The notes: generated from the letters alone by a model not told the origin. Positions 48,998 to 57,858 are shown, counted from the stretch's first letter. The stretch is DNA of 64,000 nt from Streptomyces albireticuli (GCF_002192455.1 NZ_CP021744.1:2324001-2388000); one strand, 5' to 3'. Program-made: numbers and translations.

Positions 48998-49880
48998 GCG
49001 CGGCCCCCAGCCGGAGGCCCGGGGTGCGGTCCCAGCCGATGAGGGTGATGACGTGCAGGAGGTGGGGCGGCAGCCCGGTCAGCTCGACGGTGCAGTGGCG
49101 GGCGGCGCGGGCCCGGGCGAAGGTCATCAGCAGCCGCAGGCCCGCGAGGTCCAGGAACTCCACCCGGGACATCTCCAGGCGGAGGTCACCGCGGACGGAG
49201 GCGACGGAGCGCAGGGCGTCCCGGACGCGGCGGTGGGAGTCGGCGTCGACCACGCCCTCGATGCGCAGGCCCGGCGGGCTCCAGGTGCGGACGACGGTCA
49301 GTTCGGCCGTGCGGACGAGCGGGTCCACTTCCACACTCCTGAGGTGGGCCGAGGTGAAGGCGTCCAGGGCGGTGGGGTCGCAGCGGCGGATGTCGTACTG
49401 GCACACCGCGAGCGTCCGGCCCGAGCTGAACTCGGTGGCCAGCAGGGTCTCGTAGCGCAGCAGCCGGGAGAGGTCGGACCCGTCGCGCAGGACGGCGCAC
49501 AGATCGCCGGTCACCCGCAGGGCGCGGTAGCCCTCGCTCCGGGAGCGGTCGGCGGCGTCCCGCAGCCGGCCGAGTAACGCGGCGGGGTCCAACTCGCCCT
49601 GCCCCGAGCCGAGCTCGGCGGGCCCGAGGACCTCCAGCTGGCCGGCCAGGCCGCCGGGGAGTCCGGCGAGCCGGCACTGCTCCAGGAGTGCCTGGGGCCC
49701 CGGTGGCCCGTCCGCGCCCGCGAGATAAAGGATCTTGTGTTCGGCGTCGAGGCCCCCGAGGACGAAGCCGCGCAGGATCGAGGTCCGCTCCTCGTCCGAC
49801 GCGAACAGCAGGCACGCGTGGTCGCCGGGCCGGAGATCACCGACGTGGACCCGGCGGTGCACGCCGTGAGGAGGGACCAT
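48987..49880 (-). CDS. MEDS-domain protein with STAS domain
   Basis: A 297-aa protein: an N-terminal MEDS domain (GDHACLLFASDEERTSILRGFVLGGL, CQYDIRRCDPTA) and a C-terminal STAS domain near residues 195-295 (SRVEFLDLAGLRLLMTFARARA). Read with its overlapping neighbour, which has the ATPase part of a partner-switching pair, it looks like the antagonist side. The ATG at 49880 has no strong ribosome site. Ligand unknown. Confidence 0.7.
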   Translation of the reverse strand: MVPPHGVHRRVHVGDLRPGDHACLLFASDEERTSILRGFVLGGLDAEHKILYLAGADGPPGPQALLEQCRLAGLPGGLAGQLEVLGPAELGSGQGELDPAALLGRLRDAADRSRSEGYRALRVTGDLCAVLRDGSDLSRLLRYETLLATEFSSGRTLAVCQYDIRRCDPTALDAFTSAHLRSVEVDPLVRTAELTVVRTWSPPGLRIEGVVDADSHRRVRDALRSVASVRGDLRLEMSRVEFLDLAGLRLLMTFARARAARHCTVELTGLPPHLLHVITLIGWDRTPGLRLGAAHAC

Positions 49881-49924
49881 GCGTGGATTATCGGGGCAGG
49901 CACGGGCGGGCGGAAGGCCGCATG

Positions 49925-49957
49925 AAAAAATGCCCCCCGCTGTTGCGGAAGGCATTT
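49925..49957 (-). terminator. Terminator of the tRNA cluster
   Basis: A hairpin with arms AAATGCC and GGCATTT plus an inner 4-bp CCGC/GCGG helix, followed on the minus strand by a run of six T's, about 10 bases beyond the last tRNA. Confidence 0.8.
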
Positions 49958-49966
49958 CTTCGCTTG

Positions 49967-50039
49967 TACCCCCGACCGGATTCGAACCGGCGCTACCGCC
50001 TTGAGAGGGCGGCGTGCTAGGCCGCTACACAACGGGGGC
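49967..50039 (-). tRNA. tRNA-Glu (CTC anticodon), copy 1
   Basis: 73 bases, with 7-bp acceptor stem, T-loop TTCGAAT and anticodon loop CTCTCAA giving CUC. Copies 1, 3 and 4 of the cluster are identical in sequence. The 3' CCA is not encoded. Confidence 0.95.
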
Positions 50040-50070
50040 TAGCTTGCTTGCAGAGCTATTGCTCTCTGCG

Positions 50071-50142
50071 CTGGGATACCAGGACTCGAACCTAGACTAA
50101 GGGAACCAGAAACCCTCGTGCTGCCAATTACACCATATCCCA
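50071..50142 (-). tRNA. tRNA-Gln (CTG anticodon), copy 1
   Basis: 72 bases, acceptor stem TGGGATA/TATCCCA, anticodon loop TTCTGGT giving CUG, T-loop TTCGAGT. It has a U-A pair near the stem base and G73. It differs from the other copy only by one compensated acceptor base pair. Confidence 0.95.
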
Positions 50143-50155
50143 TGGTGATTACCAG

Positions 50156-50228
50156 TACCCCCGACCGGATTCGAACCGGCGCTACCGCCTTGAGAGGGCG
50201 GCGTGCTAGGCCGCTACACAACGGGGGC
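50156..50228 (-). tRNA. tRNA-Glu (CTC anticodon), copy 2
   Basis: 73 bases, identical to the copy at 49967-50039. Confidence 0.95.
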
Positions 50229-50290
50229 CCTAGCGATCCATTCGTCGTCGCCTCCAGTGACTACCTGGATGGTGACGGATTCAGGATCTG

Positions 50291-50363
50291 TACCCCCGAC
50301 CGGATTCGAACCGGCGCTACCGCCTTGAGAGGGCGGCGTGCTAGGCCGCTACACAACGGGGGC
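50291..50363 (-). tRNA. tRNA-Glu (CTC anticodon), copy 3
   Basis: 73 bases, identical to the other two tRNA-Glu copies. Confidence 0.95.
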
Positions 50364-50434
50364 TCGCACTGCGCTTTACTGCTTGTTACTGCGTTTCCTA
50401 CTTTATCAAAAGAAATCCGAGTGAATTTCTTTTG

Positions 50435-50506
50435 CTGGGGTACCAGGACTCGAACCTAGACTAAGGGAACCAGAAACCCTCGTGCTGCCAATTACACCAT
50501 ACCCCA
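50435..50506 (-). tRNA. tRNA-Gln (CTG anticodon), copy 2
   Basis: 72 bases. Acceptor stem TGGGGTA/TACCCCA, that is the A-U pair at 5-68 of copy 1 is replaced by G-C. The rest is identical. First tRNA transcribed in the cluster. Confidence 0.95.
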
Positions 50507-50592
50507 CCAGAACTCGACCCTTTTGAAGGGGTCTTGCTCGGGCTTGCTCCGTCCGTTCCGGCCTCTCGGCCCTCTCGGGCGGCGCAGGAAGA

Positions 50593-50621
50593 ACATTACC
50601 CGAAGGTGGTCGGGGCTCCAA
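50593..50621 (-). promoter_or_regulatory. Promoter of the tRNA cluster
   Basis: On the minus strand, TTGGAG (-35) and TAATGT (-10) are separated by 17 bases. The position is 87 bases before the first tRNA. Confidence 0.6.
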
Positions 50622-50756
50622 AACCGATAACCCGCCACCGCCGCCCGGGCACCTCCGGTGGCCGTTCGAACGGCCCGGGACGGCCCCTGAACAGCCGCTG
50701 AGCGTCCGCCGTACGGCCCGCGCCGCGCGGCTCGGCGCAGGGCCGCGGATACGCGT

Positions 50757-50790
50757 GGGGCCCGGCGGCCTGGAGAGGCTGCCGGGCCCA
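50757..50790 (-). terminator. Terminator of gltX
   Basis: A stem of about 13-14 bp with one mismatch or wobble and a 6-base loop, 23 bases beyond the gltX stop on the minus strand. Confidence 0.7.
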
Positions 50791-50812
50791 CGGGGGCGTC
50801 AAGGGCCGGGCG

Positions 50813-52323
50813 TCAGGCCGTGAGCTTCGCCAGGGCGGCGTCCACGCGCGCCAGGGTGCGCTCGCGCCCCAGGATCTCCAGGGACTCGAACAGCGGCAGA
50901 CCGACCGTACGGCCGGTGACGGCCACCCGGACCGGGGCCTGGGCCTTGCCCAGCTTCAGGCCGTGCTCCTCGCCCGCCTCGACGACGGCCGCCTTGACGG
51001 CGTCGGCGTTCCAGTCGGCGGCCGCCAGCTTGGCCCGCGCGGTGCGCAGCAGCGCGTCCGAGCCCTCCTTCATCGCCTTCGCCCAGGACGCCTCGTCCTC
51101 CACCGGCTCGTCGAGGAAGAGGAAGTCGACGTTGGCGGTGATGTCGGAGAGGACCGTGACACGGGTCTGGGCGTACGGGGCGATCGCCTCCCAGGCGGCC
51201 TGGTCGAAGGCCTCGGGCGCCCAGTTGGCGTGCGGGGCCTTGAGCCAGGGCGCGCAGGCCTCGGCGAAGGCCTTCGCGTCCAGCAGGCGGATGTGGTCGG
51301 CGTTGATCGACTCGGCCTTCTTCAGGTCGAAGCGGGCCGGGTTGGCGTTCACGTCCGCGAGGTCGAACTTCGCGACCATCTCGGGGATGGTGAAGACGTC
51401 CTGGTCGGCGGAGAAGGACCAGCCGAGCAGGGAGAGGTAGTTGAGCAGGCCCTCCGGGAGGAAGCCGCGCTCGCGGTAGAGGTTCAGCGACGCCTGCGGG
51501 TCACGCTTGGAGAGCTTCTTGTTGCCCTCGCCCATGACGTACGGGAGGTGGCCGAAGGCCGGGGTCTCCTTGGCGATGCCCAGCTCGGTCAGTGCCTTGT
51601 AGAGCGCGATCTGGCGCGGTGTGGAGGACAGCAGGTCCTCGCCGCGCAGCACGTGCGTGATCTCCATCAGGGCGTCGTCGACGGGGTTGACGAGCGTGTA
51701 GAGGGGCGCGCCGTTGGCCCGGACGATGCCGTAGTCCGGAACGTTCTCCGGGGTGAAGGTCAGCTCACCGCGGACCAGGTCCGTGAAGGTGATCGTCTCG
51801 TCGGGCATCCGGAAGCGGACGATCGAGGGGCGGCCCTCGGCCTCGTAGGCCGCCTTCTGCTCGGGCGTCACGACCCGGCACTTGCCGTCGTAGCCGGACG
51901 GCTTGCCGGCGGCGCGGGCGGCGTCACGGCGCTCCTCGAGCTCCGCGGCGGTGCAGTAGCAGTGGTAGGCGTGGCCGGCGTCCAGCAGCTTCCGCGCGAC
52001 ATCGCGGTAGATGTCCATGCGCTGCGACTGGCGGTACGGGGCGTGCGGGCCGCCGATCTCGGGGCCCTCGTCCCAGTCGAAGCCCAGCCAGCGCATGGAG
52101 TCCAGCAGCTGCTCGTACGACTCCTCGGAGTCGCGGGCCGCGTCGGTGTCCTCGATGCGGAAGACCAGGGTGCCGCCGTGGTGGCGGGCGAACGCCCAGT
52201 TGAACAGGGCGGTGCGGACCAGACCCACATGAGGGTTGCCGGTCGGCGAGGGACAGAACCGTACGCGGGGGGTACCCCCTGCTCGAGCGAAGTCGAGAGC
52301 TTGGGGGAGTTCGCGTTAGCCAC
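50813..52323 (-). pseudogene. gltX: Glutamyl-tRNA synthetase with repeat insertion and one-base frame disruption at the N-terminus
   Basis: Class I synthetase charging tRNA-Glu; in Streptomyces it is presumed also to mischarge tRNA-Gln for amidation. Catalytic motifs are intact: [13 protein letters not shown] (HIGH-type) and KLSKRD (KMSKS-type). The expected start, GTG at 52323 (VANANSP), overlaps the stop of the FAA gene. A 35-base insertion of a repeat follows codon 7; the frame then continues at VRFCPSPTG only if one base is added. The span of 1511 bases is one short of 504 codons. With one more G in the run at 52267-52272 the product would be 503 aa with 12 extra residues. The first in-frame start codon in the given sequence, at 52228, lies after the HIGH motif. 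Confidence 0.85.
52268..52309. repeat. Dispersed-type palindromic repeat element inside gltX
   Basis: A 42-base element with outer arms CCCCC/GGGGG around an inner CTCGA-GCGAAG-TCGAG stem-loop and a GGGGGTACCCCC palindrome at one end. I recall this sequence as a frequent intergenic repeat in Streptomyces genomes; only one copy is in this window. The inserted part is 35 bases (52268-52302). Confidence 0.7.
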
Positions 52324-53098
52324 GCTTGATCACCTTATTGGTGAGAGTGCCGATGCCTTCGATGGTGACGGCGACCTCGTCGCCGACGTTCAGGGGTCCG
52401 ACGCCGGCCGGGGTGCCGGTGAGGACGACGTCGCCGGGGAGCAGCGTCATCGCCTCGGTGATGTGGACGATCAGGTCCTCGATGGAGCGCACCATGTCGC
52501 TGGTGCGGCCCAGCTGGCGCTGTTCGCCGTTGACCGTGCACATGATCCCGAGGTCGCTCGGGTCGAGCTCGGTCTCCACCCAGGGGCCGAGGGGGCAGGA
52601 GCTGTCGAAGCCCTTGGCGCGGGCCCACTGCTGCTCGCTGCGCTGGACGTCACGCGCGGTGATGTCGTTGGCGCAGGTGTAGCCGAGGATGACGTCCTTC
52701 ACCCGCTCGCGGGGGACCTCACGGCACATCCGTCCGATGACCACGGCCAGCTCGGCCTCGTGGTGCACCTCTTCGGAGAAGGAGGGGTACGCGATGGGGT
52801 CGCCGGGGCCGATGACCGCGGTGGACGGCTTGAAGAAGGTGACGGGGGCCGCGGGGACCTCGTTGCCCAGCTCCGCGGCGTGCTCGGCGTAGTTGCGGCC
52901 GATGGCGACGACCTTGTTGGGCAGGACGGGCGGCAGCAGCCGCACCTTGCTCAGAGGGATCTTCTGCCCCGAGCGCTCGAATTCGGCGAAGGGGTGACCC
53001 TTGATGATGTCGAGGAGGGGGCCGCCTTCTGTGGAAGCGTCCCCTTCCACGACGCCGAAGGCGACGTTGCCGTCGATGGAGAACCTGGCGATGCGCAC
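52316..53098 (-). CDS. Fumarylacetoacetate hydrolase (FAH)-family protein
   Basis: A 260-aa FAH-fold enzyme. It has an N-terminal MRIARFSIDGNVAFGVVEGD, a catalytic core with VAIGRNYAEHAAELG, HHEAELAVVIGRM (Glu/His metal ligands), GYTCANDITARDVQ and GDVVLTGTPAGVGPL at the end. Members act on C-C bonds of acylpyruvates or isomerise them; the substrate here is undetermined. It is upstream of gltX, and its TAA lies within the start region of gltX (GTGGCTAA), so the two are coupled. Confidence 0.88.
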   Translation of the reverse strand: MRIARFSIDGNVAFGVVEGDASTEGGPLLDIIKGHPFAEFERSGQKIPLSKVRLLPPVLPNKVVAIGRNYAEHAAELGNEVPAAPVTFFKPSTAVIGPGDPIAYPSFSEEVHHEAELAVVIGRMCREVPRERVKDVILGYTCANDITARDVQRSEQQWARAKGFDSSCPLGPWVETELDPSDLGIMCTVNGEQRQLGRTSDMVRSIEDLIVHITEAMTLLPGDVVLTGTPAGVGPLNVGDEVAVTIEGIGTLTNKVIKRG

Positions 53099-53269
53099 GG
53101 GAAGCTTTTGCCCCTATCTGATCCGGCCGGAGTCTGACACCTCAGGCTATCGCGGGGGGCGTGCGCGGCCCGTGCGCGGCGGTTTTCGGCCGGATCCGGA
53201 GGCGGACGGCGTTACGAGCGGCCTTACGGACGCCGCTCACGGCCGCTCGTACCGCCGGGGCGGGTGAAA

Positions 53270-53298
53270 CCGGCCGGCTCCGGAGCGGAGCCGGCCGG
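53270..53298 (-). terminator. Terminator of the 70-aa gene
   Basis: A perfect 13-bp stem (53270-53282 with 53286-53298) with a 3-base loop, 7 bases beyond the stop codon on the minus strand. Confidence 0.75.
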
Positions 53299-53305
53299 GC
53301 CGGAG

Positions 53306-53518
53306 CTAGTCGAGCGGGGTGACCACGGGGGCGGTCATCAGCACGGTGCGCCGCGGGTTGGCGGTGACCTGGGGCAGCTCCGTGGCGTGCTCCCGGGCGG
53401 CGGGGCGCAGCGCCTCCGCGTCCTTGAGGTGCGCGAGCGTCGTACGGCGCGGGTTGGCGGTCTTGCGGAGCGCCTTCGCCTTGATCTTCGCCGTCTTCGT
53501 CGTCTTCGTGGTCTGCAC
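53306..53518 (-). CDS. Small basic protein with duplicated TANPRRT motif
   Basis: A 70-aa protein. The N-terminus is Lys-rich (MQTTKTTKTAKIKAKALRK); the segment TANPRRT occurs twice, at residues 20-26 and 52-58, followed by TL or VL. The GTG at 53518 has GAGG 6 bases upstream, and a perfect terminator follows the stop. No known domain is recognised. It might bind nucleic acid through its basic end; this is inference only. It stands alone upstream of the conservon and may or may not be related to it. Confidence 0.6.
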   Translation of the reverse strand: MQTTKTTKTAKIKAKALRKTANPRRTTLAHLKDAEALRPAAREHATELPQVTANPRRTVLMTAPVVTPLD

Positions 53519-54003
53519 TTGCTGCCTCGCGGTGTCGGGGTGCGCGCTGTCGTTCTCGCGTCTTGTGTAAAGGACCAGGCTAGGCGCGCCTATCCCCAGC
53601 CGTCCGCGAGAGAAGTCATGAGTTGCTTGTGAGTTTGCTCACGAGCGGGCCGAAAAAAGCCGCATAGCGGTCGGCCTCCGGGGCCCCGCGAATCGGACAT
53701 CGCAGGACTGAATCAGATATTCCGCTCCTGATCATGAGGACTGGGACACCGGACCGACGACCGGCTTACCCAGGAGGTTCATCCACGTAAGTCCCATATA
53801 AGGGCTCCGGTCCTCTACGCCCAGTGACCACCCCCGGCACTGAGCGTCACCCCCTCCCCAGGGGTATGCACCGGCCTTGTTGGGAGATCCGGCACTGTGC
53901 TGGAATTCCACGGACCGCCAGGGGGCAACCGCGGTCCCCCCACGACTCGACACCGTCCCGCCGCTCAGCCGGTGGGACGCCTGGTCCAGAGGTTGCGACG
54001 CTA
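53519..54003. other. cvn1 upstream region
   Basis: 485 bases between the small minus-strand gene and cvnA1. No gene is supported; the in-frame sequence upstream of the chosen cvnA1 start (53824-54003) is not protein-like. A short GTGAG-TTTG-CTCAC palindrome lies at about 53630. The promoter of conservon 1 should be here. Confidence 0.4.
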
Positions 54004-57000
54004 GTGCAGGGACGTTTCAAGAGGGATGGCAGCGCTGCGGCGGAGCCGGAGCCGCGCGGTGCGACCGACCGCGGCACGTCCGCCGACGCGCCGACCGGCG
54101 GCGAGTCCGCCGAACGGTCGAAGTCCAAGTCCAAGGTGAGCAGGACGAAAAGTCCTGGCGGGCCGGGTGCGCGAATAGCCCTGCGCAACTGGCGCATCTC
54201 CACGCGACTGGTCTCCCTGCTGGCACTGCCCGTCGTCGCGGCGACGACGCTGGGTGCCCTGCGTATCGACAGCTCGCTCGACAACATCGACCAGCTCGAC
54301 CACATGAAGCTCCTCACGGAGATGACCGGTCGGGCCACCGCGCTCGCCAGCGCCCTCCAGGAGGAGCGCGACCGCTCGGCCGGTCCGCTGGCCGCCGGCT
54401 CCGGCGCCTCGGACGACCGTGTCGTGGCGACCCGGCAGAAGTCCGACCGGGAGATCAAGGCCTTCACCGAGGCCACGAAGGGCGTCAAGCCCACCGACAC
54501 CACGATGGTCGGTGTGCAGACCACGCTCGTCGACATCTCCCGCCAGCTGCGGAAGATCGACGACGTCCGCAAGAACGCCTACAGGGACCGCGACTACATC
54601 GCGCAGACCGTCAACAACTACGACGGCCTCATCAACTCGCTGCTCTCGCTCTCGCAGGACATGGCCCAGGCCACCAGCAACAGCGAGATGATCACCAGCA
54701 CCCGCGCGCTGGCCACGTTCTCCGCCGCCAAGGAGTACGCGTCCATCCAGCGCGCCGTGATCACCGCGGCCCTCGCCGCGAAGGGCGGCGCCCGGCTCTC
54801 CCCCAACGACAGCCAGTACGGCCAGGAGGCGCTGGGCGCGGAGGTCGAAGCGATCAAGCGCTTCACCGCCATCCGCTCCGGCGACGCCAAGCAGCTGCTG
54901 CTCTCGCTCAACGGCGGCATCTCCGACATCACCGCGGCGAACACCTTCGCCGACCGTGTCTTCACCAAGTCCGACGGTCTCAAGAACGACGCGCCGTCGT
55001 GGATGGACTGGTCCGACCAGTCGACCGTCAAGCTCAACGAGATGTCGAAGATCGAGCAGACCCTGCTCAGCCAGATGGACCAGAAGGCCCGCGAGCTGCG
55101 TGACGAGGCGCAGCAGGAAGCGATCCTCAACGGTGTCCTGATCATCCTGGTCCTCGGCATCTCCCTCATCGGCGCCTTCGTCGTGGCCCGCTCCATGGTG
55201 CGCTCGCTGCACCGCCTCCAGCGGACCGCCCAGCGCGTCGCCCAGGAACGCCTGCCCGAGCTCGTCAAGCAGCTGTCCGAGACCGACCCGCAGGACGTCG
55301 ACACCACGGTCGAGTCCGTCGGTGTGCACAGCCGTGACGAGATCGGCAAGGTGGCCGCGGCCTTCGACGACGTGCACCGCGAGGCGGTCCGCCTCGCCGC
55401 CGAGCAGGCGTTGCTGCGAGGCAACGTCAACGCGATGTTCACCAACCTCTCGCGCCGCAGCCAGGGCCTCATCCAGCGCCAGCTCTCGCTCATCTCCGAG
55501 CTCGAGAGCCGCGAGGCCGACCCCGACCAGCTCTCCTCGCTCTTCCGTCTCGACCACCTCGCGACCCGCATGCGCCGTAACGGCGAGAACCTCCTCGTCC
55601 TCGCGGGCGAGGAGCCCGGTCGCCGGTGGACCCGCCCCGTGCCGCTCGTCGACGTGCTCCGCGCCGCCGCGTCCGAGGTGGAACAGTACGAGCGCATCGA
55701 GCTGTCCGGCGTGCCGCCGACAGAGGTCGCCGGCCGCGTGGTCAACGACCTCGTGCACCTCCTCGCCGAGCTGCTGGAGAACGCGACCTCGTTCTCCTCC
55801 CCCCAGACCAAGGTCAAGGTCACCGGCCACGCGCTGCCCGACGGGCGGGTGCTGGTCGAGATCCACGACACCGGTATCGGCCTCTCGCCGGAGGACCTCG
55901 CGGCGATCAACGAACGGCTCGCGAGCCCGCCGACCGTGGACGTCTCGGTCTCGCGCCGCATGGGCCTCTTCGTGGTCGGCCGCCTGTCCCTGCGACACGG
56001 CATCCGCATCCAGCTCCGCCCGTCCGACTCGGGCGGTACGACCGCGCTCGTCATGCTTCCGGTCGACGTCGCCCAGGGCGGCAAGCGGCCGATGCCCGGT
56101 GCGGCGGGCGCGCCCGCGATGGGCGGCTCGGCGCCGCAGGGCGGTATGCCCGGTGCCGGCATGTCCAGCGGTATGCCCGGCGCCATGCCGTCCGGCCCGG
56201 CCGGCGGCCCCGGTCTCATGGGCGGCGGCTCCACGCCGCGCCGTCCGGCGGCGCCCGCCTCCGGTCCGCGCCCCGCGCTGCCCGGCCGCCCGGGCATGAC
56301 CGAGGCCGGTCTGCCGACGCGTCCGGCCAAGGGCTCCCGGCCCGAGCCGGGCACGGGTTCCGGCGGCAGCCTCTTCGACGCGCCGCCGCGCGGTGCCGCG
56401 GACGCCAAGGGCGCCCCGGGTGCCGACGGCCGTCCCTCGCTGCCGACGCGCGGCGCCGGCGGTCCGGCCGCCGTGCCGCCGCCGTCCGAGGGCGTCCGCC
56501 GCCCGAAGATGCCCAAGCGCCGTGGCAACGGCCCCGCCTCCGAGATGGCCGGCCGCCCGGCCGCGAGCTGGGGCAACCAGCAGCCTCCGGCGGCCCCGAA
56601 GGCTCCGGCCGACGACTGGCCGGCGGCCGACCCGGCGCCGCGCGCCGCGCAGGACACCCCGCGCGGTCACGAGGACCCCGAGACCACCGGCGGCTTCGCC
56701 CGGCCGGCCGAGGCGCCGCGGGGCGGTGGCGACACCGCCCAGTTCCCCGCGCTCCCGGCCTCGTCCGAGCCCGAGCCGCGCGGCAGCACGTCCGGCGAGT
56801 ACGCCCGCCCGGACGGCCCCGGCAGCACCGGCCAGTTCGAGCTGCCCGGCGGCTCGACGGGTCAGTTCGCGCGCCCCGACGGTCCGGGCGACACCGGCCA
56901 GTTCGGACAGCCGAACAGCACCACGGGCCAGTTCACCCGCCCCGACGGCCCCGGCGACACCGGCCAGTTCGCGCAGCCCAACAGCACCACGGGCCAGTTC

Positions 57001-57858
57001 GCCCGCCCGGACGGCCCCGGCGACACGGGTCAGTTCGCGCAGCCCGACGCCGCCGAGACGACCGGCCGCTTCGCCCTCCCGAGCGGCGACACCGGTCAGT
57101 TCGCCCGGCCGGACGGCCCGGGTGACACGGGTCAGTTCGCACGCCCCGACGGCCCGGGTGACACCGGCCAGTTCGCGCGGCCGGCGGCCCCGCAGGCCCC
57201 GGCCGACGACTGGCCGACGGCCGACGCCGCCCCGCGCGAGCCGCGTCAGACCCGCACCGGCACCGGCCGGTTCGCGCTGCCGGAGAGCGGCTCGGGCCAC
57301 GACGCCCCGAACGGCCGGCACGGTGAGCAGGCTCCGGCCCAGCTGCCGTCGGCCGGCGCCGGCGACGGGCGGACGCCGCTCTTCGACGAGATGGAGTCCC
57401 ACTGGTTCCGGGGCGCGGCGGGCGAAGGCCAGGCCGCGGCTCCGGAGCAGTCGGCCGGCATGCCGCAGCGGCTGCCGCGCCGGGAGTCCCGCCAGCCCCT
57501 GGGTAACATCCAGGCCCCGCAGACCCCCGAGGCCGCCCCGGCCCCGCAGGGCGCGCAGGACACCTGGCGCGACACCACCAATGACGAGCGCTGGCGCCGG
57601 GCCGAGCAGGTCCGGGAGCCGGCGGCAGGCGGTACCACCCCGTCCGGTCTGCCGCGGCGGGTGCCGCGTGCGAACCTGGTCGACGGCACCGCCGAGCAGC
57701 AGCAGTCCACCCCGGTCGGTCCGCAGGTCTCGCGCGCGCCCGACGACGTACGCGGTCGCCTGACCAACCTGCGCCGGGGTATCCAGCAGGGACGCCAGGC
57801 CGGCAACACCTCGACCGGTAATCACAACCTTGGTCCCACTTACCAGCAGGAGCGTTAG
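54004..57858 (+). CDS. cvnA: Conservon sensor kinase-like protein CvnA (copy 1)
   Basis: A 1284-aa membrane protein. Layout: basic N-tail; membrane helix 1 near residues 68-86 (LVSLLALPVVAATTLGAL); an extracytoplasmic nitrate/nitrite-sensing (NIT)-type helical domain to about 370; membrane helix 2 (VLIILVLGISLIGAFVVA); a HAMP-like linker; an H-box-like RLDHLATRMRR with His near 518; an HATPase with the LLENATSF N-box, DTGIGLS and MGLFVVGRL; then a long Pro/Gly-rich tail with TGQFxxPDGP repeats (939-1060). CvnA starts the conservon, a four-gene module with GTPase CvnD. The GTG at 54004 has AGAGG about 10 bases upstream. Confidence 0.9.
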   Translation: MQGRFKRDGSAAAEPEPRGATDRGTSADAPTGGESAERSKSKSKVSRTKSPGGPGARIALRNWRISTRLVSLLALPVVAATTLGALRIDSSLDNIDQLDHMKLLTEMTGRATALASALQEERDRSAGPLAAGSGASDDRVVATRQKSDREIKAFTEATKGVKPTDTTMVGVQTTLVDISRQLRKIDDVRKNAYRDRDYIAQTVNNYDGLINSLLSLSQDMAQATSNSEMITSTRALATFSAAKEYASIQRAVITAALAAKGGARLSPNDSQYGQEALGAEVEAIKRFTAIRSGDAKQLLLSLNGGISDITAANTFADRVFTKSDGLKNDAPSWMDWSDQSTVKLNEMSKIEQTLLSQMDQKARELRDEAQQEAILNGVLIILVLGISLIGAFVVARSMVRSLHRLQRTAQRVAQERLPELVKQLSETDPQDVDTTVESVGVHSRDEIGKVAAAFDDVHREAVRLAAEQALLRGNVNAMFTNLSRRSQGLIQRQLSLISELESREADPDQLSSLFRLDHLATRMRRNGENLLVLAGEEPGRRWTRPVPLVDVLRAAASEVEQYERIELSGVPPTEVAGRVVNDLVHLLAELLENATSFSSPQTKVKVTGHALPDGRVLVEIHDTGIGLSPEDLAAINERLASPPTVDVSVSRRMGLFVVGRLSLRHGIRIQLRPSDSGGTTALVMLPVDVAQGGKRPMPGAAGAPAMGGSAPQGGMPGAGMSSGMPGAMPSGPAGGPGLMGGGSTPRRPAAPASGPRPALPGRPGMTEAGLPTRPAKGSRPEPGTGSGGSLFDAPPRGAADAKGAPGADGRPSLPTRGAGGPAAVPPPSEGVRRPKMPKRRGNGPASEMAGRPAASWGNQQPPAAPKAPADDWPAADPAPRAAQDTPRGHEDPETTGGFARPAEAPRGGGDTAQFPALPASSEPEPRGSTSGEYARPDGPGSTGQFELPGGSTGQFARPDGPGDTGQFGQPNSTTGQFTRPDGPGDTGQFAQPNSTTGQFARPDGPGDTGQFAQPDAAETTGRFALPSGDTGQFARPDGPGDTGQFARPDGPGDTGQFARPAAPQAPADDWPTADAAPREPRQTRTGTGRFALPESGSGHDAPNGRHGEQAPAQLPSAGAGDGRTPLFDEMESHWFRGAAGEGQAAAPEQSAGMPQRLPRRESRQPLGNIQAPQTPEAAPAPQGAQDTWRDTTNDERWRRAEQVREPAAGGTTPSGLPRRVPRANLVDGTAEQQQSTPVGPQVSRAPDDVRGRLTNLRRGIQQGRQAGNTSTGNHNLGPTYQQER
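56821..57183 (+). repeat. Tandem repeat encoding TGQF(A/x)RPDGPGD units in CvnA1
   Basis: About nine imperfect units of 10-14 residues (TGQFARPDGPGD and TGQFAQPNST variants) in the disordered tail of CvnA copy 1, with near-identical third positions, so recent expansion is likely. Confidence 0.8.

Noticed and set aside
49511..50459. Open frames across the tRNA genes encoding strings such as PVRIRSGV and PDRIRTGATALRGRR
   Set aside because: These are translations of tRNA-Glu genes and their complements.
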